Below are positions 24,305 through 36,736 of a stretch of 64,000 bases of DNA, in pieces. The stretch is from Cryptomeria japonica (Eukaryota > Streptophyta > Pinopsida > Cupressales > Cupressaceae). The translations under genes and the position numbers were made by a program. Where the stretch lies: contig NC_081408.1 of the NCBI RefSeq assembly GCF_030272615.1, forward strand, positions 338,366,793 through 338,430,792, read 5' to 3'. The notes under the pieces are model-generated. The model saw only the letters and a program-made list of their open reading frames with translations, searched no databases and was not told where the DNA came from. How positions within the stretch are numbered: position 1 is the first letter of the stretch; each line of letters starts with the position of its first letter.

Positions 24305-25265
24305 TACGTACCACCCCCATGATATTAACTTTGTTTGTATCTATATGATTCAAACTGTAAGCGATTAGAAGCTCTTCGCCTGCACTTATTGATTTTATCG
24401 CACATACAAATACATGATTTCCCTCGCGTGCCTCAAATATGCAATTGGGTTGTTTATTAGTTGACCTAGGTCATGTACTATTTATAAAACCTGCAATATT
24501 CCATGTTGATTTTGGTCGACCATCAATGTATACAGCCACTCGTTTAATTTCATCATTATCTTTCTGTTGTATATAATTTGTTGATAGTGCATACCTACAC
24601 ATACTTTTTATATCAAACAATCCGCATCCAATTATTGTAATTGTAACAAGGTCCAACAAACTCCATCAATTCAGCAACTTTGTTTTAATAAACTTTTATG
24701 TCGTCCATGGAAAATAGGCCGAAACCATGTAACGACGAAGGTTCTATGTGATATATCTTATCGTTAACACAAAAATCGATGTTTATTGGAGGAAGTTCCT
24801 TGGGCACCCATTGTTTCTGTAGATGTTTGTACGTCAATGGCACCTCAATGTCACCTTTGGTCTCATCATCATAAGAACATGAGCCCCCTTAAGCAAGGAA
24901 AAATTTCATGTGATTATTGAATTTTCTTCTAATCTTTTGACCTCTTGTTGATCTCCCTATTGTAGACCTACTACATGTCTCACTTTCATTTTCTATTCTT
25001 GCATTTCCCTCACTCGAGGAAGACACATCTGACAAATACCTATTTAGGGGTACCTAGACTCCATCAAATGAGAGAGTTAATTGGTAATGAGAGAGAAATT
25101 TTGCAAATGAGGGTAATGTAGATGAAGAAGTCAGCCCTAAAGTTGATTTTGGGATTAAAATTTGAATAAGTCCAACTGGGGCCTCAAGTGTTGATAACTG
25201 TATTAGATTTACTACTAATGTCGAGGTTTGAAAAACTGAGGAAGTTTGTTTTTCAAGTAACTTTT
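24305..25265 (-). pseudogene. SET-domain protein carried by the CACTA element (broken)
   Basis: One minus-strand frame starts near 25265 (QTSSVFQTSTLVVN) and passes a Ser-rich, basic linker (GRSTRGQKIRRKFNNH). It then enters a SET-like domain: HIEPSSLHGFGLFSMDDI (GxG motif), YNYNNWMRIV, WNIAGFINST...PNCIFE (the N-H-S-C-like pseudoknot region) and AGEELLIAYSLN (the ELxxDY-like end, Ala in place of Asp, Tyr kept). Lesions are about five stops and one frameshift near 24598. SET proteins methylate lysines, usually on histones; activity cannot be claimed. It lies downstream of TNPD, where En/Spm elements place a second gene, on the same strand, between DUF4216 and the subterminal repeats. It could be a captured host gene or a regular gene of this CACTA lineage. 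Confidence 0.75.
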
Positions 25266-26034
25266 AAAAAATAAACTGTTTCTATAGGGTGTATTGACTA
25301 GTTATACATGTCTATCCATGAGACTGTGCGGGATCCTCGTCAAAGGGGTTCAGGTTCCTGCACATGTAATTCAATTATCTTATGTTAGCTAAAAATTACA
25401 TATTACACAACATGAACAACATGAACTTTGTAGACAAAAAGAGTATTAAATAATAAAAAGATGTTGCCATCAAAATCATTGTAATTTTTTTAATTCCTTA
25501 CCTTTACTTTATGTAGACTATGAAGGATCCTCAACTAACTAGTTGATGATGTCTTTTGTCAACGACTTGTTCCCACCAAGGGTGACAACATCACATAGGG
25601 ACTATACATGAAATCAACACCATCAATTGAGAATCATAAGCATTACTACATTTGTAAGTTGATAAACAATAAATACATACGTATCATAAGCACCATAAGC
25701 ATCACATGATGTATCATCATATATGTAATTGAGCATCATAATTAGCATCACATATATGTCATCATAAACATGTAATCCATCACATTTGTATCATAAATAA
25801 CCATCCATCACATAGGCAATAAACAATCCACATTCTATAAATAAACACAAAGTTCAAAAAATGTCACATGTATCATCATAAACATGTAATCCATCTCCAT
25901 ATTAAAAGATGCATCATGAATTAATTATGTAATGGCATTAGAATTCAAAACATAATGAATTAATTATGTAAAAAAAATTCTATCAAGAAATCAATATTAA
26001 ATAGATAATATACTAATCACATACCTCATACATT

Positions 26035-26081
26035 TCATTCATCATCATGAACATCATGATCATCATCACCATCATCATCAT

Positions 26082-26137
<56 letters not shown>

Positions 26138-26214
26138 CCACCACCACCATCATCATCTTTTCCATCATCATCACCATCATCACCATCACCATCACCATCA
26201 CCATCACCATCACC

Positions 26215-26246
<32 letters not shown>

Positions 26247-26625
26247 CATCAACAACAACAACAACTTCTTCTTCTTCATCATCATTGAGAAACTGTCGAT
26301 CGTGATCATCATCTACTTCTTTGGTATCTTCTTCTTCCATCACATTATACTTTATCGACCTTCCTCTTGGATCATGTCTAACAACAAATGACCAACCCAG
26401 TTTATGTGGAACCTCTAAGTAAAATACCAGCTCACATTGGCTTGGAAGAACATAGGGCTCATCCCCAACTGGTTCAAATGACCTTGTATTAACCATTGTA
26501 AAACCATTATCATGTTCAATAACAGTTCTATCAGGATCATTTTTATTCAATCGTAGCCTGTACCATTTGACGACGAATAAAACTAATTTGAAGGAATTAA
26601 AGTCACACTCAAGTATATTATCCAA
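26035..26625 (-). CDS. CACTA transposase C-terminal exon: DUF4216 plus long Asp-rich tail
   Basis: The exon encodes MDNILECDFNSFKLVLFVVKWYRLRL, GFTMVNTRSFEP, EPYVLPSQCELVFYLEV and LGWSFVVRHDPRGR, the DUF4216 pattern at the C terminus of plant En/Spm transposases. It then runs into an acidic tail of about 85 residues, mostly Asp with Gly and Val, encoded by an ATC/GTC-type trinucleotide repeat. The frame stays open to the TGA at 26035. A stop just upstream (near 26653) separates it from the preceding segment; the same product was probably continuous. Confidence 0.75.
26041..26284. repeat. CAT/CAC trinucleotide microsatellite in coding sequence
   Basis: Plus-strand (ATC)n with CAC interruptions, including about 20 nearly uninterrupted units near 26078-26138. 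In the transposase frame it encodes poly-Asp; other frames give meaningless Met or Ile runs. Confidence 0.9.
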
Positions 26626-26649
26626 AATGTCATAGTATCGATTTTGAGA

Positions 26650-27111
26650 CTATTGAGGATGTATGTCATTTCTCGATGAAATATTTATCACCTCAAAGAC
26701 TGCAGTGATGCCAGAATCACAAGTTTTCTTTGTGTCATCCAGCTTTTTTATGTGAAATTTATGACCATTGCAGCACATAGCATTGTGGTGTTTCACCTGC
26801 GATATGTCAAACATGTAAAATTTATTGCATTGTGAGTTGATAAACATATGGGCAATTAATAAATTTATACGTACCTGTTTATCTCTTAGACCATATGCTA
26901 AATCAATTTCCCTTTGTGTAACATTGGAATCTCCATTACGATGAGCTTCTTTAACCAATCGAGCCACACCTTCCCATGTTAATGTGTGACCAGAATGTTG
27001 ACAACGTTCAATCCATACCATCATCCAATCAAGATTGTTTGCAATATATAAATGTAGTGCATCCCACTCTCGACCAACTATACAAAAAATAAGTAGACAT
27101 CTTACAACCAA
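26650..27111 (-). CDS. CACTA transposase segment between DUF4218 and DUF4216
   Basis: REWDALHLYIANNLDWMMVW and LTWEGVARLVKEAHRNG are followed, after a probable intron near 26830, by HNAMCCNGHKFHIKKLDDTK and CDSGITAVFEV. This is the usual linker that precedes DUF4216 (variants of GYKFHT...NSGV). It ends at a TAG near 26653 which would truncate the protein before DUF4216. Confidence 0.65.
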   Translation of the reverse strand: MVVRCLLIFCIVGREWDALHLYIANNLDWMMVWIERCQHSGHTLTWEGVARLVKEAHRNGDSNVTQREIDLAYGLRDKQVRINLLIAHMFINSQCNKFYMFDISQVKHHNAMCCNGHKFHIKKLDDTKKTCDSGITAVFEVINISSRNDIHPQ

Positions 27112-27349
27112 TTTATTTTGAATATTAAAAATTAATTAACTACAATAACATCTTATAATTACCTCTCACTTTCCTCAATCTACCTTTCCCCATCAAGTAC
27201 TCCCCTTCGAATTTGTTAATGGGGTTGGGATCCCAAATGCGATGCACGTGGATCTTTGCTACAAACTTAGGAAGATATTCATAAATGTACACCATAGTCT
27301 AGTATACCATATCTCCCTCCACCATAGAACCCTCAAGATGTGCTCTTTG

Positions 27350-27598
27350 TCAAACCAAAGCCTTCAAAAATTTCAAGTGCCTCTCAACCATCCACATTGA
27401 ACTAGTGTGTACAGGTCCACACAATTCAATCTTCCCAACTTGGTGTATGAGGTAGTGTTCTTGTGCATTGAAAAAAGCTGGAGGTAGACACTTTTGCATT
27501 TCACACATTATGTAAGGAATTTTTCTCTTTCCAATATTTAATATCTTCTTTATGGATTTCTTTACATGACAACCATCTACAAGATATTCAAGACGCAA
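27350..27598 (-). CDS. CACTA transposase segment, DUF4218
   Basis: CLPPAFFNAQEHYLIHQVGK, IELCGPVHTSSMWMVERHLK and FLKAL match the DUF4218 pattern of plant En/Spm transposases, including LCGPV and the ER-(Y/H)-(M/L)-K stretch. Exon edges are approximate. Confidence 0.75.
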   Translation of the reverse strand: MRLEYLVDGCHVKKSIKKILNIGKRKIPYIMCEMQKCLPPAFFNAQEHYLIHQVGKIELCGPVHTSSMWMVERHLKFLKALV

Positions 27599-27909
27599 AA
27601 AAATATATTACATAACAAGTAAAATAAATCACAAATATAATATCTATACAATGAACTGAACAAATATCACTACTTACTTCATGTATTTTCCAAGATCATA
27701 TATGACTTGCTTGACATTATTGTCGAAGTTGTCTGGGAGAGATAGAGGTCGAACGTACTACAACAATTATAAAATTATCTTTTTATTTTTTTCTAACATA
27801 ATACAATGAAAAGTACACGTGCAGTACTTAAATACATAGTAAAAACACAAGAACATTAATTACCTTAATGAAGATATGCCAATCATGTGTTTTCATCCCT
27901 GGCCCAAAT

Positions 27910-28975
27910 TCACTTTTCTTTGATATGAGATTGTTTATGTTTGCAGTAAATCCTGTGGTAAATCAAAAAATTTCGTATGACTTCTTTTATAGAATTGCTT
28001 TGTTGGTCCATTAATAACCAAGGAAGCTCACTTATATTAATCCGGTCTCCATGGCTATTTGATTGAATGACATTTATCATTGCATGATTGGAATCTTGAA
28101 TGTCACTACATATTTTGACAATTTTTTCTTTGTCACGCCTTCCATCCAATGTTTTCCATAATGTCTCTATTATATTCTTTCCAATATGCATAGTATCAAA
28201 CAAATGCACAATTTGTAACTGCTCATAGTAGGGCAACCTACTAAATTGTGGAGGATGACTTTTTAGTTCCTTAGGAAGGTGGCCATTTATGCCTTCACGA
28301 CCTTCACGATCATCAATTACATCATCAGTAAACAAAACAAAATAGAAAATATGTTTTATGACATAAACCATTAGATGGAATGACATTACCTTGACGATTA
28401 ATTCTATTATATTCCAACTTCCACAGGTGAGGTGTCATTCTTCGTGGCTTTGATGTATTATCTTCTTTCCCATTGAAAAGCTGATTTTTCAGTATTTCGA
28501 TACTCATGATTTTTGTGGAGAAAGTGCCTATACTCATCAAACACCTACTTTCCTAAACTTTTTGAAGACCTACGAGATAATGTATAATTGGATTAAATAT
28601 GTTAATTTTTTGAATTATAATGTTCATTTACAACTTAAACACTATAACATCCCACAAAAATGTGTTAGCCCTAGAGCATCGTGTATTGCCCATAGAAGCA
28701 TCGGATGGAATTGAAATTGTCTTTGTCCTATTGGTCTAGAGACATCATACATAATGACACCATTCCATAACTCCAGCAACTCGTCGATAAGAGGCTCGAT
28801 ATATAGATTCATATCTTTAACTTGGTACTTTCCTAATTGAATGAACAAAAACATTACATAATTATTATGACCATTTTACTGCAATATTTATAATTAAATG
28901 TAGACGACTATATTTAAATGATAAAATACTTGGAACAATCATTGCCAACATTATGTGCTCCCTCTTTATTGACAT
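27910..28975 (-). pseudogene. CACTA transposase core (Tnp2), C-terminal half
   Basis: VWPVFVINNNIPPWMSIKRE lies at about 28975-29015. It is followed after an intron by VKDMNLYIEPLIDELLELWN and DVSRPIGQRQFQFHPMLLWA (28854-28690), then SKPRRMTPHLWKLEYNRINR (about 28450) and YYEQLQIVHLFDTMHIGKNI with NIIETLWKTLDG (about 28240-28130). These are successive blocks of the plant Tnp2 transposase domain, including the conserved D-x-M-H-x-x-K-N block. At least three introns are implied. A TAG just upstream of VWPVF near the Copia insertion point breaks the frame. Confidence 0.75.
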
Positions 28976-29027
28976 CCATGGAGGAATGTTATTGTTGATA
29001 ACAAAAACAGGCCACACTGACTAAACA

Positions 29028-30525
29028 TTGTTGGCAATATTACAAGGATATTGAGAAGGTTGTTGATGATTATGGACATAACTGATTAAAGATGTTTTAC
29101 TATCTTGATATTATTATTTTGTCATTGATGTCAAGAAATGGATTTTCTAATTCAGTATGATGTTGCCATATCTTAAGAAATATGATATGAAGATTATAAA
29201 GAAGTCAGTAAAGACACAGGAAAGAATATGATGAATAAAGGGATAAGTTATTCAATGGGCAACTCTACCGAGTCAGACAATGATGAGATCTTGATGTTTT
29301 AGATTGTTCTAACATGATACATATGTTGTAAAATGTAAAGGTTAATACTATACTATGTTATCAAGCAAAGAACCTATTCGGTAAACCCTAAGGAACCTAG
29401 TCGGTAAACCCTAAGGTTATCGCAGTCGGTTAATGAAGACAGAATGTCTACCGAGTAAAGTTTAGTATTCACCGAGTTGTAACCGAGCTATAACAAAATG
29501 CATTAAATGTTTACATGTGATATTTAATGAAAGATGTTGATGAGCTGGAATGGATCAATGATTGGCAAGCCATAGAAAAAGTTTGTTAACGAATCTAAGG
29601 CAATGGAAAGTCGACAAGAAGATCTACAACTCAGATTGAACCGCATTACCCTAACACAAGTTCCAAGATGAATGTGTAAGTTCCGAGGTGGGGTAAAACA
29701 TTTTCAGATTGAAAGATACAATGAACCTGGACAAGATTGAAGATCTGATGGCTATGATTGATCATGAGAAATGTGATCAAGGAGATTAAGCAGTTAGAAG
29801 ATTGTTTATAAATAAGGAACTGTTGATAAACAATGTATGCGGGCAAGTGTATGCACAGGGATGCTACATAGTGATTACCGAGCACAGAAGCTTAAAGACT
29901 TGTTAGAATAATAGAGTATTGATGCCCAGCAGATAGACAAGATTAGTTCTATGTCTAGATTGTATTGAACAAATAGGAATTTGCTTTAGCATTTTAGATG
30001 TGAAGTTGCAAATAGATTGTATTACTGTTATTTTGTGAAAGTGACAGGAAATCTCTTAACCGAGTGGACTTAACAGTCTTATATGTAAATCCTCTAACAA
30101 GGTGACATTCTAAATGAGTGTTTGAAATCCTTTGACAAGGTCACTTCTAACAAAGTGAAGATCCTAACAGATCTGAGGGAAATCCCTTAACCAGGTCACA
30201 TCTAGCAATGTGTTTTGTAATCTTTAACAGGATTGGCTTTTAACCAAGCATACTCTAGAAGAGTATATTTCTTAGTGGGTCCGAAATCCCATAGTGGTTT
30301 TTCCCTATTTGGGTTTCCACATTAAATCTAGTGTTATGAGGTTTATATTTTTCATATACTTTTGAGTTTGCATGTTTTACAGTTTTTTTATTATATGACT
30401 AATATATGTTACTTAGGTTGAATCTGATGTTTTCATTGATGATTAAGTTTGTATGATTCACCCCCCCCCCCCCTCTCATCTTGTTGGCTATTGGATCTAT
30501 ACTTATATTAAGTATCAGAACTATC
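29028..30525 (+). repeat. Copia 5' LTR
   Basis: TTGTTGGCAATATTACAAGG to GAACTATC; direct copy of 35244-36736. It contains several ACCGAG/TCGGTA words and, near its end, a C-run (about 30462-30473) within GATTCACCCC. Confidence 0.9.
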
Positions 30526-30528
30526 AAT

Positions 30529-30540
30529 TGGTATCAGAGC
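30529..30540 (+). other. Primer-binding site (initiator tRNA-Met type)
   Basis: TGGTATCAGAGC, three to four bases after the LTR end. It is complementary to the 3' end of plant initiator tRNA-Met. Confidence 0.9.
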
Positions 30541-30599
30541 ATTGGACTCCGAAATAAAAGTTTAAAGGCACTTGAGTTAAAGATCCAAAGATTTATAAG

Positions 30600-33500
30600 A
30601 GGGATGCTCCTAAGCTGAATAAGTCAAGTTTCTCTACATGGCAGAAAAGGATGAAGCTACATCTATCAAGAGTTGGAGAATATGCTTTATACTATCTGGA
30701 GAATGATTTTGTTGCATCGAGCACCTATCCATTGACTATGGAAGAGATAAAGGCAAAGCAAGAACACATTCAAGCAATGATTGAAATAACATCTGCATTG
30801 ACCTATTCTGAGTTTAATGATCTAGAAGGCTGCAATGATGCAAAGGCAATGTGGACTAAGCTCATATCTGTATATGGAGGAGATGAACATGTTCAAAGAG
30901 CAAAAGTTGATAGTCTAAGAGGACAACTTGAATCTATGAGGATGAATGAAGGTGAGAACATAACCCAGTACAGTACAAGACTAAAGGAGATTGTAAATCA
31001 AATCAAAGGAGCAAGAGGAACTATTGAAGAAAAGGATGTGACAAGTAAGTTGTTAAGAACCCTTCTGCCTGCCTATGCAATCTGAGTCTCTGCAATCAAT
31101 GAATTGAGGTTTGTACCTAATATGCCAGTTTCCTTGGATGCCACTATTGGTAAGCTTCATGCATTTGAGTTAAGTAACTTTGATAATAGTGGGTCATCAG
31201 TAAATAAAGTTGAATCTGCATTTAGTTCTTTTCATCTGAATGAATCTAATGAATACAATGAGAGAATGTATAAGTACTCTGAAGGAGATCACAGTGGAGC
31301 AAGTGAAAGATTTCGGAAGAACATGGAGGAGGTACATAAACTGTATGAAGAAATCGAAAAGCAAGAAGAATTTGAAGCACCATTGGCCAAAAGGTTACCA
31401 AGAGGCAAAGGTAAGTATAAAGGAAAACTACCTTTGAAATGTTTCAATTGTGATAAGATTGGACATATGGCTTCTAACTATCCTGACAAAGATTTCACTG
31501 AAAAGAGAGATTACCGAGATGACAGACAGAAAGATAATCATTACGGAGGTCACCGAGACTTCAAAAGAAGAGATAGAAAGACATGCTTAATTGCTGGTGA
31601 GGAATCTGAAGATGATAAATCAGATGAGACTGATACGGAGGAAGTTGTTTATGTGGCTATCAAGGATGGATCAGATGAAGAAAGGTATGAAGAAAAAGCC
31701 CTAATATCTCACATAAACAATAATGATTCTTGGATTATAGATAGTGGATGCTCACATCATATGACAGGAGATAAACACAAGTTTGTTATGTTAGAAGATT
31801 ATGATGGAGGCTACGTTAGATTTGGTAATGATGTACCATGTCCGGTAAGAGGTAAAGGATCCATAACACTTCTTGATAAAGCAAGATGCAATGATGTTTA
31901 TTGGGTTGCAGGTTTGAAATATAATTTGTTAAGTGTAGCACAGCTAAACAACACAGGTTACCGAATAGAATTTCAGAAAGGAATTGTCAAAGTTCATGAC
32001 AAAAATGGAAAGTTAGCTACTACCGGGACACAAACAAAAGGTAATACATTTCACCTTGACTCTACTCACAACAAGTGTTTGCATGCAAAGATTGATAATA
32101 CCTGGTTATGGCATAAAAGGTTTTGTCAAGTTAATTTTGATAATCTGATCAAGATAAGTAAGAAGCACAGAGTAAGAGGTCTACCGAGTCTTGAAAAACC
32201 TGAGAATGCTATGTGTCGAGGATGCCATATGGGTAAGATGACAAGATCCAGCTTTACAAGTAAGTCCTATACTTCTAAGGGAATTTTAGATCTTGTGCAC
32301 ACTGATCTTTGTGGTCCTATGAAAGTTCAAAGTTATTATGGTGATAAGTATTTCATATTATTTGTGGATGATTATTCAAGGATGATGTCAGTAATGTTTT
32401 TAAAAGAAAAGTCAGAAGCTTTTCAAATGTTTAAGTGGCACAAGGCTAGAGTTGAAAATGAAACAGGAAGACAACTGAAATGTCTTAGATCAGATAGAGG
32501 ATGAGAATTCACTTCTGATGATTTCAACCTATTTTGTAATGATCATGGTATTAAAAGACAAGTCTCTGCACCAAGAACTCCATAGCAGAATGGAATAGCT
32601 GAAAGAAGAAACAGATCTATTGTGGATTGTGCTAGAACACTGATGATTGAGAAGAAGGTTCCACAAACATTTTGGAGAGAAGCAATAAGCACAGTTGTTT
32701 ACACCTTGAACCAAGTTCAATTGAAGAAAGGTACTTTGAAGACACCTTATGAAATTTGGTATGACAAGAAACCTAATGTAAGTTATTTTAAGATCTTTGG
32801 AAGCGAATGCTATGTTCATAAAGATGATAGAAATGGCAAGTTTGATCAGAAAAGTGAAGAAGGAACATTTCTGGGATATTCTTCTAGAAGCAAAGCATTT
32901 AAATGTCTGATCAAATCATCTAACAAAATAGTAGAAAGTGCAAATGTGAAAATTGATGAATTTGCATAAAGAACTGATGACAGGAATTCCAAAGAACCAG
33001 AAGACTATGATGAATTTGTCTATGTGCAACCGAGAAGTCCTATCGAGATAACTGTTGAAGGAAATAAGGAAGATATCCAGTTACCGAGTGATGAAGAGTA
33101 TCATACAGATCCTACCAAGCCTGTATTAGCCAAATATGTCAGAAGACACCATGCACCAAGTTAGATTATAGGAGATAAGGATGATCTAGTGATGACAAGG
33201 AACAAACTGAGACATAACACATGTTTGATATCTGAATTTGAACCAAGAATAGTGAAAGAGGCATTCAACAGTGAAGATTGGATAAATGCTATGACTGAAG
33301 AGATTGATCAAATCAAGAAGAATGACACATGGACACTGGTCCCAAGACCGAAGGACAAAAATGTAATCGGCACAAAGTGGATCTTCAAAAACAAGCTAAA
33401 TGAGAAAGGTGAGGTCATTCGAAACAAAGCAAGATTGGTTTGCAAAGGTTATGCCCAAGAAGAAGGAATTGATTATGGTGAGACCTTGCACCTGTTGCTA

Positions 33501-34774
33501 GACTTGAAGGAGTTAGAACATTGTTGGCATATGCTGCTTTCAAGAACTTCAAGGTATATCAAATGGATGTCAAATCTGCATTTCTGAATGGAATATTAGA
33601 AGAAGAAGTTTTCATTGAACAACCTGAAGGATTTGTTGAAGACAATAATAAAGATCAGGTATGTAAATTGAACAAAGCTTTATATGGTCTGAAACAAGCA
33701 CCTAGAGCATGGTATGAAAGATTGCACTCTTATTTGATTAAGATTGGTTTTATAAGGACAAGTGAGAACAACAACATGTACATGAAGAATGATGAAAATG
33801 GAATACTAATCTCAGCCATATTTGTTGATGATATTATATTTTGTGGAAATGAATCTTTATGCAAGAACTTTGGAAATGAAATGAGCAAAGAATTTGAGAT
33901 GTCATTAATCGGTGAGATAAAGTCTTTTATAGGCTTACAGATACTGCAAATGAAAAATGAAATTTTCATTACTCAATTCAAATACATAAAGGAAATATTG
34001 AAGAAATTTGGAATGGAGGATTCAAAACCAGTAAGTACTCCTATGACTACAAACTGCAAACTATCAAACAATGATGAATCTGCATCTGTTGATGAGACAC
34101 TCTACCGATCCACGATTGGAAAACTACAATATGTTGTTCATAGTAGGCCAGATATAGCACATGTAGTAGGTATTGTTGCAAGATTCTCTGCAGATCCTAA
34201 AGAAATACACATGACAGCAATCAAAAGAATTTTCAGATACTTGAAAGGCACTGAAGATTATGGTTTAGTATATCAGAAAGGAAATAATTTTGATTTAAAA
34301 GTTTATACTGATGCTGATTAGGCAGGCAACATTAATGATAGAAAAAGCACAAGTGGAGTAGCTTTCTTCTTAGGAGAAACACTAGTGAGTTGGCTTAGCA
34401 AGAAATAAGGATGTGTTTCTCAGTCAACAGCCGAAGCTAAATATGTTGCTGCAGCACTGAATTGTACCAACATTGCATGGATCAAACAATTGTTGGAAGG
34501 TATAAATGAGAAAGTTACCTAGCCAGTAACTATATTCTGTGACAATACTAGTGCCATTAATATTTCAAAGAACCCTGTTATGCACTCTAAAACAAAGCAC
34601 ATGTCTATCAAATATCATTATCTTAGAGAAGAAGCTCAAGAGAAGAAAGTGGTGTTGGAATATGTTAACACAAAGGAACAAATAGCTGATATCTTCACCA
34701 AGCCACTACCAAAGGACACTTTTGAATATCTCAGAAGTAAGTTAGGGGTCCTACCCCTATCTTTTACTCACTGA
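30600..34774 (+). pseudogene. Copia gag-pol polyprotein (broken)
   Basis: Gag (about 30600-31085) has SFSTWQKRMKLHLS and ENITQYSTRLKEIV. The CCHC knuckle CFNCDKIGHMASN has Tyr where the last Cys is expected. Protease has WIIDSGCSHHMTG (about 31730). GAG-preintegrase/integrase shows NTWLWHKRFCQVNFDNL, DLVHTDLCGPM and GIAERRNRSIVD. Reverse transcriptase has VYQMDVKSAFLNG, YGLKQAPRAWYERL and FVDDIIFCG. RNase H ends TKEQIADIFTKPLPKDTFEY. Stops lie at 31083, 32502, 32583, 32967, 33162, 34319, 34406 and 34520, and one base is lost near 33486. Several are single C-to-T or G-to-A changes in codons conserved as Gln, Arg or Trp. Confidence 0.9.
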
Positions 34775-35232
34775 CCGAGATCGGTGAAAGCATCACTTCG
34801 ATGACTCTATTGAATATCTTTTAGGGAGCTGATGCTGGAGTGATACACTTTAAAATGTTTTTCTGAAAGTGTACTGGAAATAATACTGGGATAATATAGA
34901 AAATGATACAGAATTGTAAACAAATGCTCTGACCGAGACTCAGTTGATACACAACAGCAGGAAATAACTTCTTACAGCAAGAAATTATGTTTTAGAATTA
35001 TGTTTTAGTTCCATTCTTTTTGGCATTGTTGTCAAAGGGGGAGAAGACCAAGGAGAAGACCAAGGAGATGACCAAGAAGGAGAAGACCTACCCAGGGGGA
35101 GAAAACTGAGAAAAGACTACAGATTGAAAATAGAAGAGAAGTCTGATGTATGGGGGAGAGCGTTTCAGCATTTCAAAATCATAGCAATCCGAATTTTTAA
35201 AGTTCAAATCAATTGGTTTTGCCATCAATGCC

Positions 35233-35243
35233 AAAGGGGGAGA
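35233..35243 (+). other. Copia polypurine tract
   Basis: AAAGGGGGAGA directly before the 3' LTR. Confidence 0.85.
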
Positions 35244-36736
35244 TTGTTGGCAATATTACAAGGATATTGAGAAGTTTGTTGATGATTATGGACATAACTG
35301 ATTAAAGATGTTTTACTATCTTGATATTATTATTTTGTCATTGATGTCAAGAAATTGGTTTTCTAATTCAGTATGATGTTGCCATATCTTAAGAAATGTG
35401 ATATGAAGATTATAAAGAAGTCGGTAAAGACATGGGAAAGAATATGATGAATAAAGGGATAAGTTATTCAATGGGCAACTCTACCAAGTCAGACAATGAT
35501 GAGATCTTGATGTTTTAGATTGTTCTAACATGATACATATGTTGTAAAATGTAAAGGTTAATACTATACTATGTTATCAAGCAAAGAACCGAGTCGGTAA
35601 ACCCTAAGGAACCTAGTCGGTAAACCCTAAGGTTATCACAGTCGGTTAATGAAGACAGAATGTCTACCGAGTAAAGTTTAGTATTCATCGAGTTGTAACC
35701 GAGCTATAATAGAATGCATTAAATTTTTACATGTGATATTTAATGAAAGATGTTGATGAGCTAGAACGAATCAATGATTGGTAAGCCGTAGAAAAAGTTT
35801 GTTAACGAATCTAAGGCAATGGAAAGTCGGCAAGAAGATCTACAGCTCAGATTGAACCGCATTACCCTAACACAAGTTCCAAGATGAATGTGCAAGTTCC
35901 GAGGTGGGGTAAAACGTTTTCAGATCGAAAGATACAATGAACCTGGACAAGATTGAAGATCTGATGGCTATGATTGATCATGGGAAATGTGATCAAGGAG
36001 ATTAAGTAGTTAGAAGATTGTTTATAAATAAGGAATTGTTGATAAACAATGTATGTGGGCAAGTGTATGCACAGGGATGCTACATAGTGATTACCGAGCA
36101 CAGAAGCTTAAAGACCTGTTAGAATAACAGAGTATTGATGCCCAGCAGATAGACAATATTAGTTCTATGTCTAGATTGTATTGAACTAATAGGAATCTGC
36201 TTTAGCATTTTAGATGTGAAGTTGCAGATAGATTGTATTACTATTATTTTGTGAAAGTGATAGGAAATCTCTTAACCGAGTGGACTTAACATTCTTATAT
36301 GTAAGTCCTCTAACAAGGTGACATTCTAAATGAGTGTTTGAAATCCTTTGACAAGGTCACTTCTAACAAAGTGAAGATCCTAACAGATCTGAGGGAAATC
36401 CCTTAACCGGGTCACATCTAGCAATGTGTTTTGTAATCTTTAATAGGATTGGCTTTTAACCGAGCATACTCTAGAAGAGTATATTTCTTAGTGGGTCCAA
36501 AATCCCACAGTGGTTTTTCCCTATTTGGTTTTCCACGTTAAATCTGGTGTTATGAGGTTTATATTGTTCATATGCTTGAGTTTGCATGTTTGACAGTTTT
36601 TTTATTATATGACTGATATATGTTACCGAGGTTGAATCTGATGTTTTCATTGATGATTAAGTTTATATGATTCACCCCCCCCCCTCTCATCTTGTTGGCC
36701 ATTGGATTTGTACTTATATTAAGTATCAGAACTATC
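35244..36736 (+). repeat. Copia 3' LTR
   Basis: Direct copy of 29028-30525, preceded by the polypurine tract and followed by the AAACA duplication. Confidence 0.9.

Larger units (their letters stand above)
29028..36736 (+). mobile_element. Copia LTR retrotransposon nested in the CACTA transposase
   Basis: Paired LTRs of about 1.5 kb, an initiator-Met primer site, gag-pol in Copia order (gag, protease, integrase, reverse transcriptase, RNase H) and a polypurine tract. AAACA lies at both edges (29023-29027 and 36737-36741) if the termini are TTGTTGG and CTATC. With canonical TG...CA ends the duplications are AACAT and AACAG. It sits between NPFGEMRS and SVWPVFV of Tnp2. The LTRs differ at about 22 sites in the first 620 bp by eye. 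The interior has at least eight stops and one frameshift, so it is dead. Confidence 0.9.

Noticed and set aside
26047-26391. Plus-strand frame of mostly isoleucine and minus-strand frame of mostly methionine
   Set aside because: Both are alternative readings of the trinucleotide repeat; the Asp frame is the one continuous with DUF4216.
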